Positions 24,061-37,488 are shown, counted from the first letter of the stretch. The stretch: 64,000 bases of DNA from Arabidopsis thaliana (GCF_000001735.4 NC_003075.7:17609001-17673000), one strand, 5' to 3'. The notes: a model not told the origin generated them from the letters alone. A program made the numbers and translations.

Positions 24061-25785
24061 TTTAAATATATCTGTATTAGATTTTGTTTATTGTATTTGG
24101 GTATAGGATGGGTCATGGGTCTCATAAAGCTGGTTCAGCTAAATTGAAAATTGTAATAAATCTCTGTCTTGGGTTTCAGTTTGCAAAACCTAAACTGTAA
24201 TTATAGAGTGGAGGAAATAAGAAGTATCGTATAATATTTATCAAGGGATAAATACAGGCCATCCATTATGGGCCGCGTAAGAGCCAATGCCAAATTTTAA
24301 GAATTTTCTTAAACAAATTATTATGAAAAAGGACCAAGAATGCTGGATGCTCCTACATACATATAAAGTTTTGATAAAATTAAAATAATTAACGTCTATA
24401 TCCAGAATAAAGTCAATGAGCATTATATATCCAAAACTGATCTTTCCACAACTATACAATATGGATGTGTTTTTTTTTTCTTTTGGTTGCATTCTGATAT
24501 GTTCCTTCCTCTTGTCTGCAGCGATTACTTGTTATTTTGGGTTATTCGTGGAAATACAATTCAACCATTTGTTTTGAACGTGTAAGATAAGTAATATATG
24601 GTTAAATTATTTACCATTTTTCTCAATCGATTAGACAAAGGACCTGGTGTTATTAGAATATAATATAAATGACAAACAACAGAAAGAAGCGTGATTGCCC
24701 TTACTTAGATTTTTTTGGACAAACCCATACTTAGATTAGATGCAAGAGTAGCCCTTTTTGAATGACTGTAATCTTGTCAACTAAAGTTTTTGTTTCTTTT
24801 TAAAACGTCAACTAAAGTCCATATCAATAGCTAATCGCCTAATCATAGATAAAAACTTTAAAATCTATATTAAACCATTAGCTTCTGAAATAAAGTAAAA
24901 CAGCCCTAAATAAAACCATGACCATGTCAACTAATTCGGACGACCATGTGTCCATGTGTAGCTTTTCTTTTCTAGAACTACGAGATCCAAAATTAAGCAG
25001 TGTTTCATAACGAAATAACTACCGAATGTAATGAATTTGATGGATAGATGATCATGTTATTTTCTTAAGATAAAGGTGTCCAGAAGAAATTAATAAATAT
25101 CTTAATTGTTCAAAAAGTGTTACATTTTTGCCATCAAAATAGAAAAATGATGATGAAATAGCGCTAGACGCAAATCGGAATTTTGTAAAAAAATGGTATG
25201 GTAAGTAACAAGAATATGAGAGAGAGAGACTATATGAAGTCCTTCTATCATCTTTAGTTGTTACTTGTTAAGATTGAGGTTACCGTAGTTGATTAGACTA
25301 ATTAATATTAGTTGATCCAAAAAAGTATGATATTCAGGAGTAGTGTAGAGATTTCGGAAAGATTCAAGGTGACCATTACACAATACTTAAATACTATTCG
25401 CAATGACAAGTGAAGCATCGTTATCAACTTCTCCCTCTCAATCCCCACCACCACTCTCTATTACCTCATATAGATAGATCATCCTAGTGATCATACACAC
25501 AACATTGATAGCGAACACCAATAGTATGCTATATTCACAACAAAACAAAAATGGACTAATTCATTTGTTTTTTTGAAGTAAAGGAATTGAACAATAATTA
25601 TTTTATTTTTTTTGGGAAATACTATTCAAGTATTTGAAATTAGAAAAGTATTTAGTCTTTTTCTCTTTAAAATATGAATGCAAGCTGGCCGCTGGCCGGC
25701 ACACACAGCACAAAGCATGTATATAAGATCTCTCACTCCATTTATGTAATTATACATATAAAGAGAAATTGTTTTTTTTTTTTAA
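24061..25785. other. PER50 3' region and PER51 promoter
   Basis: No gene. Contains the PER50 3' UTR and the duplicated promoter of PER51, including the CCCCACCACCACTCTCTATT segment near 25443 also found near 22313 upstream of PER50. Confidence 0.7.
25717..25726 (+). promoter_or_regulatory. TATA box of PER51
   Basis: CATGTATATAAGATC-type sequence about 65 bp upstream of the start codon, in the same context as in PER50. Confidence 0.55.
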
Positions 25786-27082
25786 ATGGTTGTGATGAAC
25801 AAAACGAATCTCTTGTTGCTTATTCTCTCTCTTTTTCTCGCCATCAACCTCTCCTCCGCTCAACTCCGCGGCGACTTCTACGCCGGAACTTGTCCGAACG
25901 TCGAGCAAATCGTCAGAAACGCCGTACAGAAAAAAATCCAACAAACTTTCACCACCATTCCCGCCACTCTACGCCTCTATTTCCATGATTGTTTCGTCAA
26001 TGTAAAACAATCTTTTCTTTGATAAAAAATGATTTCTAGCGAACTATATTTTATAATTTTCGGTAATTTATTTTATTATTATCATAGGGATGTGATGCAT
26101 CAGTGATGATAGCGTCGACAAATACTAATAAGGCGGAGAAGGATCATGAGGATAATTTATCGTTGGCCGGAGATGGATTCGACACCGTCATTAAAGCTAA
26201 AGAAGCTGTTGACGCCGTCCCAAATTGTCGTAACAAAGTTTCTTGCGCTGATATTCTCACGATGGCCACTCGTGACGTCGTTAATCTTGTTAGTAACTCC
26301 CTCCATATTTATATATTATAATGTTTTATTTTAATATAAAAACATTAGTGTAAGTTATTACATTAAATTCAAAATAGGCGGGTGGACCACAATACGCCGT
26401 AGAATTGGGAAGGCGAGATGGACTTTCGTCGTCGGCTTCTAGCGTCACAGGGAAGCTACCCAAACCGACCTTTGATCTCAACCAACTCAATGCACTTTTC
26501 GCAGAAAACGGTCTTAGCCCTAATGACATGATCGCTCTCTCCGGTAAGATGATTTGAACTAGTTCTTGATCAAGAATAGTATCATTCGGACCAAACAAAT
26601 TAGCTGTATGCCATGTTGTTAGCGGTTTATATTTCCGGTCCAAATTTAGATTTCGTTTGCTCTTAAACATCTCAGGGGCACACACATTAGGATTCGCGCA
26701 TTGCACAAAAGTTTTCAATCGGCTATACAATTTCAACAAGACAAATAACGTGGATCCCACGATTAACAAAGATTACGTGACAGAGCTAAAAGCGTCGTGT
26801 CCTCAAAACATAGATCCAAGAGTGGCTATTAACATGGATCCCAATACACCAAGACAATTCGACAACGTTTACTACAAAAACTTGCAACAAGGGAAAGGAT
26901 TGTTCACGTCTGATCAAGTCTTATTCACCGATAGTCGGTCAAAGCCAACCGTTGACTTATGGGCTAATAATGGACAGTTGTTTAATCAAGCTTTTATTAG
27001 CTCGATGATCAAGCTTGGTCGTGTTGGTGTTAAAACTGGTAGTAATGGTAATATTCGTCGTGATTGCGGAGCTTTCAATTAA
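25786..27082 (+). CDS. PER51: PER51, secreted class III peroxidase
   Basis: Four exons (25786-26001, 26088-26288, 26378-26543, 26676-27082) have exactly the exon lengths of PER50 and give 329 residues. Signal peptide: [20 protein letters not shown], cut after SSA. Distal His67 lies in RLYFHDCF and proximal His197 in [11 protein letters not shown]. The two paralogues differ mainly in exon 3 ([20 protein letters not shown] here) and are nearly identical in exon 4. Expected role is as for PER50; the conserved promoter blocks suggest overlapping expression. Confidence 0.95.
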
Positions 27083-28359
27083 TTTAAATATATCTGTTTA
27101 AGATATTGTTTATTTGCACTCATTTGTATTGGGATTTGGGAATGGGATGGGTCTCATGAAGCTGGTTCAGCTAAAATGTAATAATTCTGGTTTTGGGTTT
27201 TAGTTTGCTATATATCGCAAAACTAAATTGTAGATATGGAGTGGCAAAAAGGAAATAATATACATGATTAGTCCCAATGGGCAATGACAATACTTTGTAT
27301 AGTAAGTTGGATCATGAGTCATGACTTTATATTTGTGTAAAATGTCAATCATCTATTATTTCATAAGAATGTAAGTAGACATAATTAATCTTTGTGCTGA
27401 GAAATATAACAAAATTACATTTTACTTACAAAATTATCAAACGTATTGTCAAAAAGAACTAACACAAAATATAGTTTCTAATTCATATAATATCAACTTC
27501 CGAGTTTCAACGTTTTTGTATCTTTCTTGGGATATAACATATAAGGCCCAAACCGAGGCCCATACCATAATAAAGTAAGGAAAGCAATGGCTTTCTTTTG
27601 GGCATGTTGTATTTTCCTTATAACAATCTTTTGTAGCTGCTAGGCCCTTTGGCAACAGGCCCTTTTTGGAAACAATATTAGTTTTCGCTTTTGAAAAATG
27701 AGAATTTGTTATGTGTAACCGTAGTTTATCCAGAGATTATAGTGGCATACTGATGCCTATTTGGCTGCGTGAATCCAAAACTAGGCTATAATGATTCACA
27801 GAGACAGAGCCACAGTGGCATAAGCATTTTAAACTTAAATCCAAAATACATCAATAAATCGTCAATCAAGTTATGGTGTTACCATTTTACTAGTAGTGGC
27901 TTAACTTAAAAAATTTTAAGGGGCACACAAGCCCTAGAGATTAATTGATCCAACCAAGTTCGACTTCACCGACTACTTTTGACAACAATTAGAACAGCTA
28001 AAAGACACTCTTTTCGAATTTGGAAAATCTAATATTTTTGCTTAAAACTATTTTAATGAATTATCATCACTAATGATTAGTGACTACTTCTTTTAGTTGC
28101 TAAACTATATTAATACGTTAGAATTATCATAAAGTTTGAAAAAGTAAAAAATATAGCAAAAAATGAGCAAAACATAAACAAAATATTATCAACAAAAATA
28201 ATTATATATTCAAATTTTTAACAATGAACAAAAAAACATTATGATTATTGATTATCAATTACATTAAAAATTACACGAACACACACGGTGGGAGGGATTC
28301 ACTGTTCAAAAAATTTTCACTGCATCTACAAGAAATCAACGGTCAATAACTCGACAATT
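27083..28359. other. Intergenic region downstream of PER51
   Basis: PER51 3' UTR up to about 27260, then AT-rich DNA. No gene is supported. Confidence 0.6.
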
Positions 28360-28637
28360 AACCTGATGTTTGCGACACCGAAAAAGTTCGTCTTTATGGA
28401 TATTTTCAGGACTTCGACAACGCATACTATCGTAATTTGGAAGAGTGAAAAGGAGTTTTGGACTCCGATCAAGTTCTATACACCGCCCCGCGCTCACCAC
28501 CATTAGTTGAAGAACTGGCCAGTAATGGTTAGGTTTTCGAAAGAGTTTTCGCACGCTCAATGATTAAGTTGGACAGAATCGGCGTGAAAACGGGCCGCAA
28601 CAGCAATATCTGCCATCTTTGTGACGCCTTTAATTAG
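28360..28637 (+). pseudogene. Class III peroxidase pseudogene, last-exon fragment
   Basis: Reading from about 28360 gives FDNAYYRNLEE, a stop (TGA 28446-28448), GVLDSDQVLYTAPRSPPLVEE and LASNG. A second stop (TAG 28530-28532) is followed by FERVFARSMIKLDRIGVKTG, then NSNI..LCDAFN and a terminal stop at 28635-28637. This aligns collinearly with the PER50/51 last exon ([14 protein letters not shown]...[18 protein letters not shown]...CGAFN). No exons 1-3 are seen upstream. The frame is kept apart from the stops, but the sequence is too diverged to be a recent copy of PER51. Confidence 0.88.
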
Positions 28638-30648
28638 TTGTAACTTGTGCTGGGCGTTGAAAGCCCATTCTATAATACTATAATGTTATTAAGACATGCA
28701 GTAATGAAAATCTTCATTTAAAAAAAAAGAACCTAAACTCTTCACTTCTCGTGGCCCATGGGTTCGTTTTCGTTGAAAGATTTTGAATCACGTATGACGT
28801 GAATGGAGTGGTCGAGAGGTCCCGGTTTTTTTTTTTATTAGATCGTGTAAGTTTTTTTTTTTTGTTTATGTTGCAATTTTGAGGGTAGTGTTTTATTGCT
28901 TAGTCTAATATCACAAACGAAGTCGTTTTAATAGTTTAGAAAGTATATAAACAAATCGATATCATCTGAAACAGTCCCAATAGAAAATTAACTTTCTTTG
29001 TAGAATAATCAAGATGTTTACGAACTTACTAATTGCAAACATTCGCGATTAACTTACATCGTTAGGATTTGCATCAAATGAAGTAAAGTTACCCCAAGAT
29101 TAATATCATTATCATTATTATTTAAAATACTTAAATTTCCACGATGCAAATATATCGATAACGTTATTAAAAAAAGTAACCGCATGATATATTCTCTTTC
29201 GTATGATACTAAGGCTCCGAAAATGGTGATTGCGTTTTGCGTTACGGGAGAAGTGCGGTGCGGTTCAAATAATAACGAAAATACATAGATACATATGTAT
29301 ATGTACAAATTTTAATACTGTTACATCACTATTGCGGTACGGTTTTAAATGCGGTTTTGGTTAGCATTCACAGCCTAATTACTAAAGGCTTGAGAAAAAG
29401 ATGGTCATCTTTTAAAATCCATTAATTGGCCACATTTTAATATTTCAATATATTATTTTAATAAAATAAATAAATTTATTATATATTGAGAAATACTTTA
29501 GAATAACACTGTATCTTTGGAGACATCCGATAAACTTTAGAATAACATTAAAATAAGTTATATGGATAATTACAGCATATAATCAACTAACTTTTAAAAT
29601 TAGCATTAATAAATTTACAAAATAAATATTTTCTTATCCTATTTAATTAAAAAAATAAAAATAAAAAATTAATTAAATATTAAATCTCAATTATAATACG
29701 ACTCATGAAATATTAATTCATTTGTGTTATTTTAAAAAACTTTATAGCTTATGTGATAAAAGATAACAAAAATTATTTTTGTGTCATTTGCGCAAATTGC
29801 CAAAAAAAATAGGTTTGACTGATGCAGAGAAATGGCTATTTGCATTATCCAAAAGCCGTCTTATCCATGAAGACCAAAATTTCGGTGTATTATTCATGTA
29901 AAAATTACTGTATTGATATAAAATATTGGCAAATATCGTACTAATGTCACCTGGAAATTTGGAATCCCTCGGAAGCTAATTTATCGATTTGCTTCTTCAC
30001 AAATCAAGTGTCAACTCTTTATAGGATTTTATTCGTATTTAGGATCTTTATATTTCATGTGATCTGCTCAGTGGGAAAAAATAAAAACAAGTACAAAACA
30101 CACGGTTGGAACTGTAGAGCGGGGATGTTACAGGAGCTATAGGCATTTTCCTTCATTCTCAATTTCTAGATTTTTCTTACTGCATTAGGATGGTGGTAGT
30201 AGCTAACTTATGGAAATTATGTGATATTTTCAGTTATTGTCGCGTTACTATCGTTTTACTCTATTAGTATGAATCAGATAAGGCCTAATTAGTTTTCTAC
30301 ACACAGAGTCCATTAGTGGCTGAATGTTGATCCAATTTTCACGAATATCATATATGATCAGTTCTTAATATTGTAGAAGATACACTATGTGTGATATGTC
30401 CTCTTTAAATGAGTTTCCCTGATAATTTATAATATTTGAATAGTTAAGCTTGGAAAAAAAAACATACACACCATATGTTAGCAATGAAACAATTCTCAAC
30501 AGATTATTTATTCTCATCGGCAAAATATATATCCCCAAAATTTTATCATATTTCTCGATAGAGAAAAATCATTAACTAAATATCCATTCCCACTCAAAAC
30601 CCTAAAAAAGAGAGCCTCAAAATCTTTGAGTGTTTTGCGTCGTCGGTT
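28638..30648. other. AT-rich intergenic region between the peroxidase relic and LBD39
   Basis: No gene is supported. Holds a possible MITE (29212-29376) and the LBD39 3' UTR at the right end. Several long A/T runs. Confidence 0.6.
29212..29376. mobile_element. Possible small hAT-like MITE
   Basis: The ends are weakly inverted: AGGCTCCGAAAATGG at the left against AGGCTGTGAATGCTAACC read inward from the right. Both ends carry GCGGT-rich subterminal repeats (GTGCGGTGCGGTT; TGCGGTACGGTTTTAAATGCGG). Flanks share TACTA (5 of 8 bases of a putative target duplication). No coding capacity. Assignment is tentative. Confidence 0.35.
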
Positions 30649-31509
30649 TTAAACAAAAAGGTTCAATAACTTTTTCTCTCCTTTGTTTCTTTTTTGTTTA
30701 TTATCTCCTCTCATCCCATTTTCCCAACACGACGTCGTTACAGATTCCTCCGATGGACTTCCCGGACGATCACCCTTAACCACCTTACAAAACGACGACG
30801 GAGGAAGAAAAGGAACCGGTACAGCCGGAGCGGTTAGGGTTAAACCGTGGTTCACTTGGAGATCAAGATCCGAATCGGACTTCAATCGTTTTCGGTTAAC
30901 CAGAGAGTCTTTCATCTCCGTCGTGGATCTGGAGGTGGAGAAGCGACAATGGTGGGTTTGGTTTCTTGAAACGTCTTGATGCCAAATCTCTGAAGACTCA
31001 TCACAGGAGATCATCAACGACGGAGATTCAAGAAGATCTGATATCGGTCGTAAAGTTCCGCCGCGAAGAACAGTCTCAACCGCCGCTTGGCATACGTGCC
31101 AGTTCCTGGTCCACAACATACCAACCGCTCCGTTAACCGGATTCACCGTTCTCCCACACGCTTCAAACAACAACGACTGAAACAAAGCTGAACAAACCAA
31201 AACATAAAAATCAATTTAAAATCAAAAACATTAAAAGTTGTATAGATCCGTAGAGTTTGTAACCTAATGGTTATGTTATATATTCGAATAGAAATAGATA
31301 GTATAGTGATAAAAAGAAGTTGTACCAGGACGTTGGAGTTCAGGTACGGAGGAGATGAAAGACATGAGACCAGCACGACCAAAGAATTTAGCGACGAAGA
31401 CGGTGGCGTGGCCTTGTGACTCGGCGGATTCGATCCATTGAAGGCAAGGACGAAGGATGCATGTTTCACTGCAACCTTTTCGAAGAACTCTACATCCATT
31501 GCAACTCAT
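30649..31509 (-). CDS. LBD39: LBD39, LOB-domain transcription factor
   Basis: Two exons (31509-31326 and 31187-30649) give 240 residues. The LOB domain starts at the N-terminus with the zinc-finger-like C block [15 protein letters not shown] (CX2CX6CX3C). The invariant-glycine region follows ([13 protein letters not shown]), then the class II helical part; there is no class I leucine-zipper repeat. The C-terminal half is Ser/Pro-rich and basic near the end ([10 protein letters not shown]). Known role: with LBD37 and LBD38, a nitrate-induced repressor of anthocyanin synthesis and of nitrogen-uptake genes. The single intron inside the LOB domain is typical of the family. A TATA-like CTCTATAAATC lies on the minus strand near 31683-31692. 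Confidence 0.95.
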
Positions 31510-34500
31510 TTCTTTTCCGAAATTTGAAAAAGAAATATATCCAATATTTTGGGAAACTCTACTTGTTAAAACAAAAACTGAAAAGTGTCGATTTAATTCG
31601 GGTTTGAGAGCATGCAAATAGGTTTTGATTGAAGAAGGGAAAGAGAAAACAAGTTTCAAGAAGATGAGAGAAGATAGTATGAGATTTATAGAGGGGAGTG
31701 AATAATAAAGAGAGTGTGCCAACTTGTGTTTCTTTTTTATTCCTTTGTCCTTTCTTTTCCATTATTTCTAATTAAAAAACCATGTGTATTAATTATTTGA
31801 AATTTATTATGGGGAAGACAGAAACTCAAAGGAGATTGAGATAACATTTTGAAAAGTTAAAATACTTATGTGAATAAAGAATGGGTCATATTGACACAAA
31901 TAAACTAGTTTTTCGATCATTAATTCAAACTTGAGTTGATTTATAAGTTGCTGGTTTCAATTTTATTGGTGTGTAGAAAATGTAAAAAGAGAGAAAGTGA
32001 GGACGAAAGGACAGGACAGAGTTAGGGAGGGATTCCAAAGGTATTGGCGTTGGGGGAAGAGAGAGAAAGAGAGCGTTTCCGTTTCTCCGCGAACACTTGT
32101 CGCTGACTCAGACTCCTCTTATATTAGTATTACTTTCTTCTTTTAAGTTAAAGTATTAAAGATGTGTACTCTTCTCTTTTTTATAAGAGTACGTACTATA
32201 TAATGAAAACAAAGCTGAATTTGGGATTTGATAAGTTATAGACAAATCTTACGTCAGGAGACGATGGGGTGCACGTGGATTAGAGGAAATTATTGGTTCA
32301 GAGTTGTTTGTATTTTTATGGGATGTTTAGGATTTTAGTATAGAAAAATGAAAACTAGGTTATTGGTAGTTATTGTGTGTTACTTGATGATGCTAATCTT
32401 CGGGTGGTGAATGAATCACATTTTTTTAGGGTTTAATCATTTGGAGGGAATTATTGATACAAAAAGATACTGAAATCAATAAGCAAATCATAAGAGGACA
32501 ATGTGTTAAAAGAAAGTAAAAAAAAGAGAGGACCAAATGTTGTGCGTATCTTGCTACGTATTCTTCTTCTAGTATTCTCTAGCTAGTAGCTAGACACACA
32601 ATAAGACCACCCTAATACAAATTTGAAATCACTGTTTTATGTCTCAACTTTAAACGTTTGTTATTAAATGTTAACGATGTTCGTAAAGAGGGGCATACAT
32701 GAGCAATATCCACGATTGCCTAACTGTGTAAAACTTGCGTCAATGTACTTCACATTCCTCCAATCACTTTGGAAATGTAAAATGATTATCAATAAATAAC
32801 TAGAGAGGAACGTGGTGTTCATGAGTCATGTCCTCGTCGTCTTCCACAAACGCATGTGTCTCCATAGGTATAAATCAGAATTGATATAGTACAAAAAAGA
32901 CTCTTAACTTATTATATATTGAGTGTTTGACTCTACGTACCTACGACACAACATAAGTATTTGCAATCTCTTGGAACTACAAAAGCCGTTATTGACTTAT
33001 TGGCCCTTCGCCATATTCAAAGGTTCTTCTCTATGCGTGCGCCTTTCCCTTTCTCGTACGTATATATAGGAGTATAGTTTTTAAAACATTTTTTTTCTGT
33101 CGTCGTCTATTTTTTAAAACATTTATTTATCTGCGGCGTAGAGAAAATGTAAAAGGGAAAGTGATTTGCAAATTTCTCAGTGGCGAATTTACAAAACTTC
33201 TGACCTAATAAGAGAAATTTCTAGCTCACATCATCTTCCACACTTTGTCGGAATAGGTCTCAAACTACTAAAAGTATTACAATTATTCATTTATAAATAC
33301 GATATTTCTACCTGCAAAGCAAATGATAATTTAATGGACTAGTGAGTATTGACACTGGTTCAGTATTTGGTTGATATTTTGGTTTAATGTAGAAAATACG
33401 AAAGAAGAAGAAGAAAACAGAATAGTGATGTAATGGACTGATCATTTAACTTAGATAACGATTTCATAAAATAATAGCAATTCCAAAATTTGAGAAAATT
33501 ATCAATCAACTACTACATGTATTTCTTTTTTCTAATGGTCAGGATTCAGGAAGAAAATCTGGAAGTGTATCTTCGCTTTCTGCTTTACGATTGATTAAAT
33601 ATATAACATTTCGAAGAGTTTTCTACTAACTGTTGGCAACAGTCTGTTGCTGTCGGTTCCGACGTTGCAAACTTATCCAAAACAGCATTTAGTTCTGTGT
33701 ACCGTACAGTTGAACTCGCTGGATTGTAACATGCAAAGTTACAATCATTTTTTTTTTTAATTCGCCTGATATATGACCTGATTAGATTTTAGTTTTTCAT
33801 AGAAATTTAAACACTAATCTCATCATTTTCAAACTAATTAATAACACTAGCTTACGAGACTCCGGAATCCAAACTTTTCTTTCTTTCATATTTTCTTACT
33901 CCCACAACAATATCACCACCATTTCTCCTCGTACTGTTTTGTATTTTATCTCATTTAACTTTATCATCTTTAACCCTTTATCAACCATGCCAAATTGCAA
34001 AATATTTTTTTGTTTTGTTTTTGTTGTTATCCCATTTCAGTTGTCAATTAGAAGCAATGATACAACACCTTTCATTCAATAAATAAACAAAATTTGATGG
34101 TAGCCACCAAAATAAAACTTGATGACGCCAAGCGTGTAAGCCACAACCACGAAAAAAACCCAACAAATAAACATAAATGAAATTAAGTCAAATGAAGATT
34201 CGATTAGATTTTTTGGACAAAATCTGTCGGATGCTTATTCATAGCATCTCCTCTGTTACAGCAAGAATGAGGAAGTACGGATCAAAGAGTGTTTGAATGG
34301 TTGACCTGAAGAAGGAGAAGCAATTGAGCTTAAGACTCTCTGATTCTTTTCATAACATAAGTCAAGAAAATGTCATTTTCAACTTTTTGGTCATGCATGC
34401 ATTGCCACACACAGAGGGAGACACATGTCTTTTGATACTATCCACTTGGTTCAGAAAAAAACAAAAAGTCACACTTTTTGAAAAAGTGAAAACGTCTCAA

Positions 34501-34683
34501 GATATGGTGAAATCTGCAATCTTTTTTTACTGTCTTTTTGTTATGATAGATAAGGAATCTGCAAGAACCAATGATCACTCTTTTCACTGTATCAAGGACA
34601 AAAGAAAGAGAGAAAACAAAAGAGTTATACAGAGAGAAAACGTGAATAGAGAGATCACTGTACTTATTGGGTTTTGATCTTTG
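31510..34683. other. Intergenic region, LBD39 promoter to IAMH1 promoter
   Basis: No gene is supported in about 3.2 kb. It contains the LBD39 leader and promoter (left), AT-rich DNA and the IAMH1 upstream segment. That segment, from about 34350, is repeated upstream of IAMH2 from about 37185. A 15-bp near-perfect palindrome ACTGTTGGCAACAGT lies at 33629-33643. Confidence 0.6.
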
Positions 34684-36729
34684 ATGGCTCCACTGAGTCC
34701 AAGAGTAGTGGTGAAGGTGGATTTGAAGAAGAAGCCATGGCAGCAGGACCAGCCATTGCACAATAGATGGCATCCGGAGATACCACCAGTAGCAGAGGTC
34801 AAGGCTGGTGAGTTTTTCCGGGTAGAAATGATTGATGCAATGGGAGGTGTTATCAAAGACAATGACTCTGCAAGCGATATCAAGAACCTAGTCCTAACTA
34901 CTGTAAGTGGGTTTTGTGAGAAACATGTGAAAAATCAATAATGAAACAATGAGTTTACTTTTAAAGAAAAACAACTTTTGGTGATATATTGTACAGACTC
35001 ATCACCTAAGTGGGCCGATTAGGGTTGTAGATGAGGAAGGTGTTGCAGCTAAAGCAGGTGATCTTCTTGCTGTTGAGATATGCAACTTGGGTCCTCTTCC
35101 AGGAGATGAATGGGGATTCACTGGTTCGTTTGATAGAGAGAATGGTGGCGGTTTCTTGACTGACCATTTCCCTTGTGCGACCAAAGCTATTTGGTACTTT
35201 GAAGGGATCTATGCCTACTCTCCTCAGATTCCTGGTAAGAAGAAAACAATTCAATGTCTTCTATCAAGAAACTTAGTAGCATAACCATGTAGCTTTCCTT
35301 GTTATGATTCGTTCTGTTGAATATTCAAATGCTAATATTACCCCATCATGGCAGGAGTACGATTTCCGGGTTTGACACACCCAGGAGTCATTGGCACTGC
35401 ACCATCGAATGAACTCTTGAGAATATGGAATGATAGGGAAAGACAATTAGAAGAAAGTGGTGTTGAGTCCCTAACACTATGTGAGGTAGTGCATCAGCGG
35501 CCATTAGCATGCCTACCAACAACTAAAGGATGTCTCCTCGGGAATGTACGCTATTTTCTGATGCTATAACAAAGTTTTTGAACTGTATAAATAGTGCTTA
35601 CCTCTGAATTCCCAGGGATTCTTACATAATCCTCTTGTAGATTGAAGAAGGAACACCAGAATGGGAAAGGATTGCAAACGAGGCTGCGAGGACAATACCA
35701 GGAAGAGAAAACGGAGGAAACTGTGACATTAAAAACCTAAGCAGAGGCTCTAAAATATATCTTCCAGTATTTGTTGAAGGGGCTAATCTAAGCACAGGAG
35801 ACATGCATTTCTCACAAGGTGATGGTGAGATCTCGTTCTGCGGAGCCATCGAGATGAGTGGATTTCTAGAACTCAAGTATATAACAAATAAGTTCTCTCG
35901 ACTATGCATTCTCAGATGTTCTTGTATTTGTGCAGCGTATTATAAACAATTCTGACCAGATACCATGTTGTAACTCCTTAATAGGTGTGAAATCATAAGA
36001 AATGGGATGCAAGAGTACCTTACGCCAATGGGACCTACCCCTCTCCATGTAAACCCAATCTTTGAGATAGGACCAGTGGAACCGAGGTTCTCAGAGTGGC
36101 TTGTCTTCGAAGGTATCAGTGTCGATGAGAGCGGAAAACAGCATTACCTAGATGCAACAGTTGCTTACAAACGGGCAGTTCTCAACGCCATAGACTATCT
36201 TTTCAAATTTGGTTACTCAAAAGAACAGGTACTTGTCTTTGCAGCTTGATGTTTCTTCCAGAATCTAGTTGATCACACACCAAACATCCATAAATTAAAA
36301 CTACAAAGACAGAAGTGATCAAGAGAATATGGTGTGAACAGGTGTACCTCTTACTCTCATGTTGTCCATGTGAAGGAAGACTATCTGGGATAGTTGATTC
36401 TCCGAATGCCGTTGCTACACTAGCAATACCTACAGCCATCTTTGATCAGGTATCAATTTTGCCCCTCTGTTCTTTGCATAAGTCAAAAAGCTTCTGTATA
36501 AACCTCTTGAGTTTACTCTGTTCTTCACCCTCGTCTCTCAATAATTTGTTAGCAACTGAAAAGATAGGAATGCAAATATGTTAATTGCGTTTGTATGTTA
36601 ATGCAGGATATTAGGCCAAAGAATCGGAAGGTTCCAGTAGGACCTCGGGTTGTGAGGAAACCAGATGTACTGAAGAGCACATATGATGGAAAGCTTCCAA
36701 TTACAAAGAATCCAAGTTCTTCCTCTTAG
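34684..36729 (+). CDS. IAMH1: Acetamidase/formamidase family protein, indole-3-acetamide hydrolase (IAMH1)
   Basis: Seven exons (34684-34902, 34997-35234, 35355-35545, 35641-35876, 35985-36228, 36342-36449, 36607-36729) give 452 residues of the FmdA/AmdA family. Landmarks in order are HNRWHPEIPPVAEVKAGE, GDLLAVEICNLGPLPGDEWG, HFPCATKAIWYFEGIYA, GLTHPGVIGTAPS, a Cys-containing GENGGNCDIKNLSRGS, and HFSQGDGEISFCGAIEMSG. These are the conserved core of bacterial and fungal formamidases. There is no signal peptide. Known: in Arabidopsis these genes were reported to hydrolyse indole-3-acetamide to the auxin IAA. The IAMH1/IAMH2 numbering is from memory (AT4G37550 here). The start is the first ATG of the conserved N-terminus MAPLSPRVVVKVDLKKKPW. 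Confidence 0.93.
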
Positions 36730-37488
36730 CTTCTACAAAAAAATTAAAATTAAAATTTAGAAGCTAATACCAAGATTGTATAATCAAGCATATGTTCCAA
36801 TAATAAAGCAATAACTTGGTGTTTTCTTTAGTTGGCGTCTTGGAGATTCCACATAAAGCAACTCACGAAACGAGAAAGCACACAAAGGGTTAAATTTGCA
36901 CCATTCACCGAGTAAATCCAAGATCTTCGACATAATATAGACAAGCAACTCTCTAGATAGTATAATCAGAAATGTTTAAAGAGAGAAATGGTTTTTTTTT
37001 GTTGGTTGCAAATTCCAAAATCAAGAAACTATAGAAATTGGAAGGTAAATGATATGCGTCCTTAATCTATATGCACTATCTACAGATTCTGTCTCAAAAA
37101 TAGCTTACTTTGAATTGCAAAACTGCGCAATTACTAAGTCGAATGTAATATTCCTCTCTCCGGACATTAGAAAGACCTTATTCAGAACATAAGTTAAGAA
37201 AATGTCATTTTCAACTTCTTGTCATCTATGCATTACCACACACAGACACAAAGAGACATACGTGTCTTATGGCATTATAAGATGAATGACAGTCATTTGT
37301 CTAGATATAGAAAAGTCTACAATATGGTGAAAGAGGGATCTTTTACTGTCCTTTAGTTGTAGATAAGGAATCTGCAAGAGCAATGATTCCTTAATACAAG
37401 AGGGGAAAACAAAAAACAAAAATATATTAACATAGAACGTGTGAGTAGAGAGAGAATATAAATTACCGTACTTATTGGGTTCGGTTTG
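36730..37488. other. Spacer between the two amidase genes
   Basis: IAMH1 3' UTR, then the duplicated upstream region of IAMH2 from about 37185. No additional gene. Confidence 0.65.

Larger units (their letters stand above)
21280..27260 (+). repeat. Tandem segmental duplication carrying PER50 and PER51
   Basis: Unit 1 spans about 21280-24235 and unit 2 about 24355-27260, near 3 kb each. They match in the distal promoter (e.g. TATATCCAGAATRAA and CTGATCTTTCCACAACTATA), the proximal promoter (AATCCCCACCACCA, ATAGATAGATCATCCTAGTG), exons, intron positions and 3' flank (GGGTCTCAT.AAGCTGGTTCAG). Coordinates of the ends are approximate. Confidence 0.9.
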
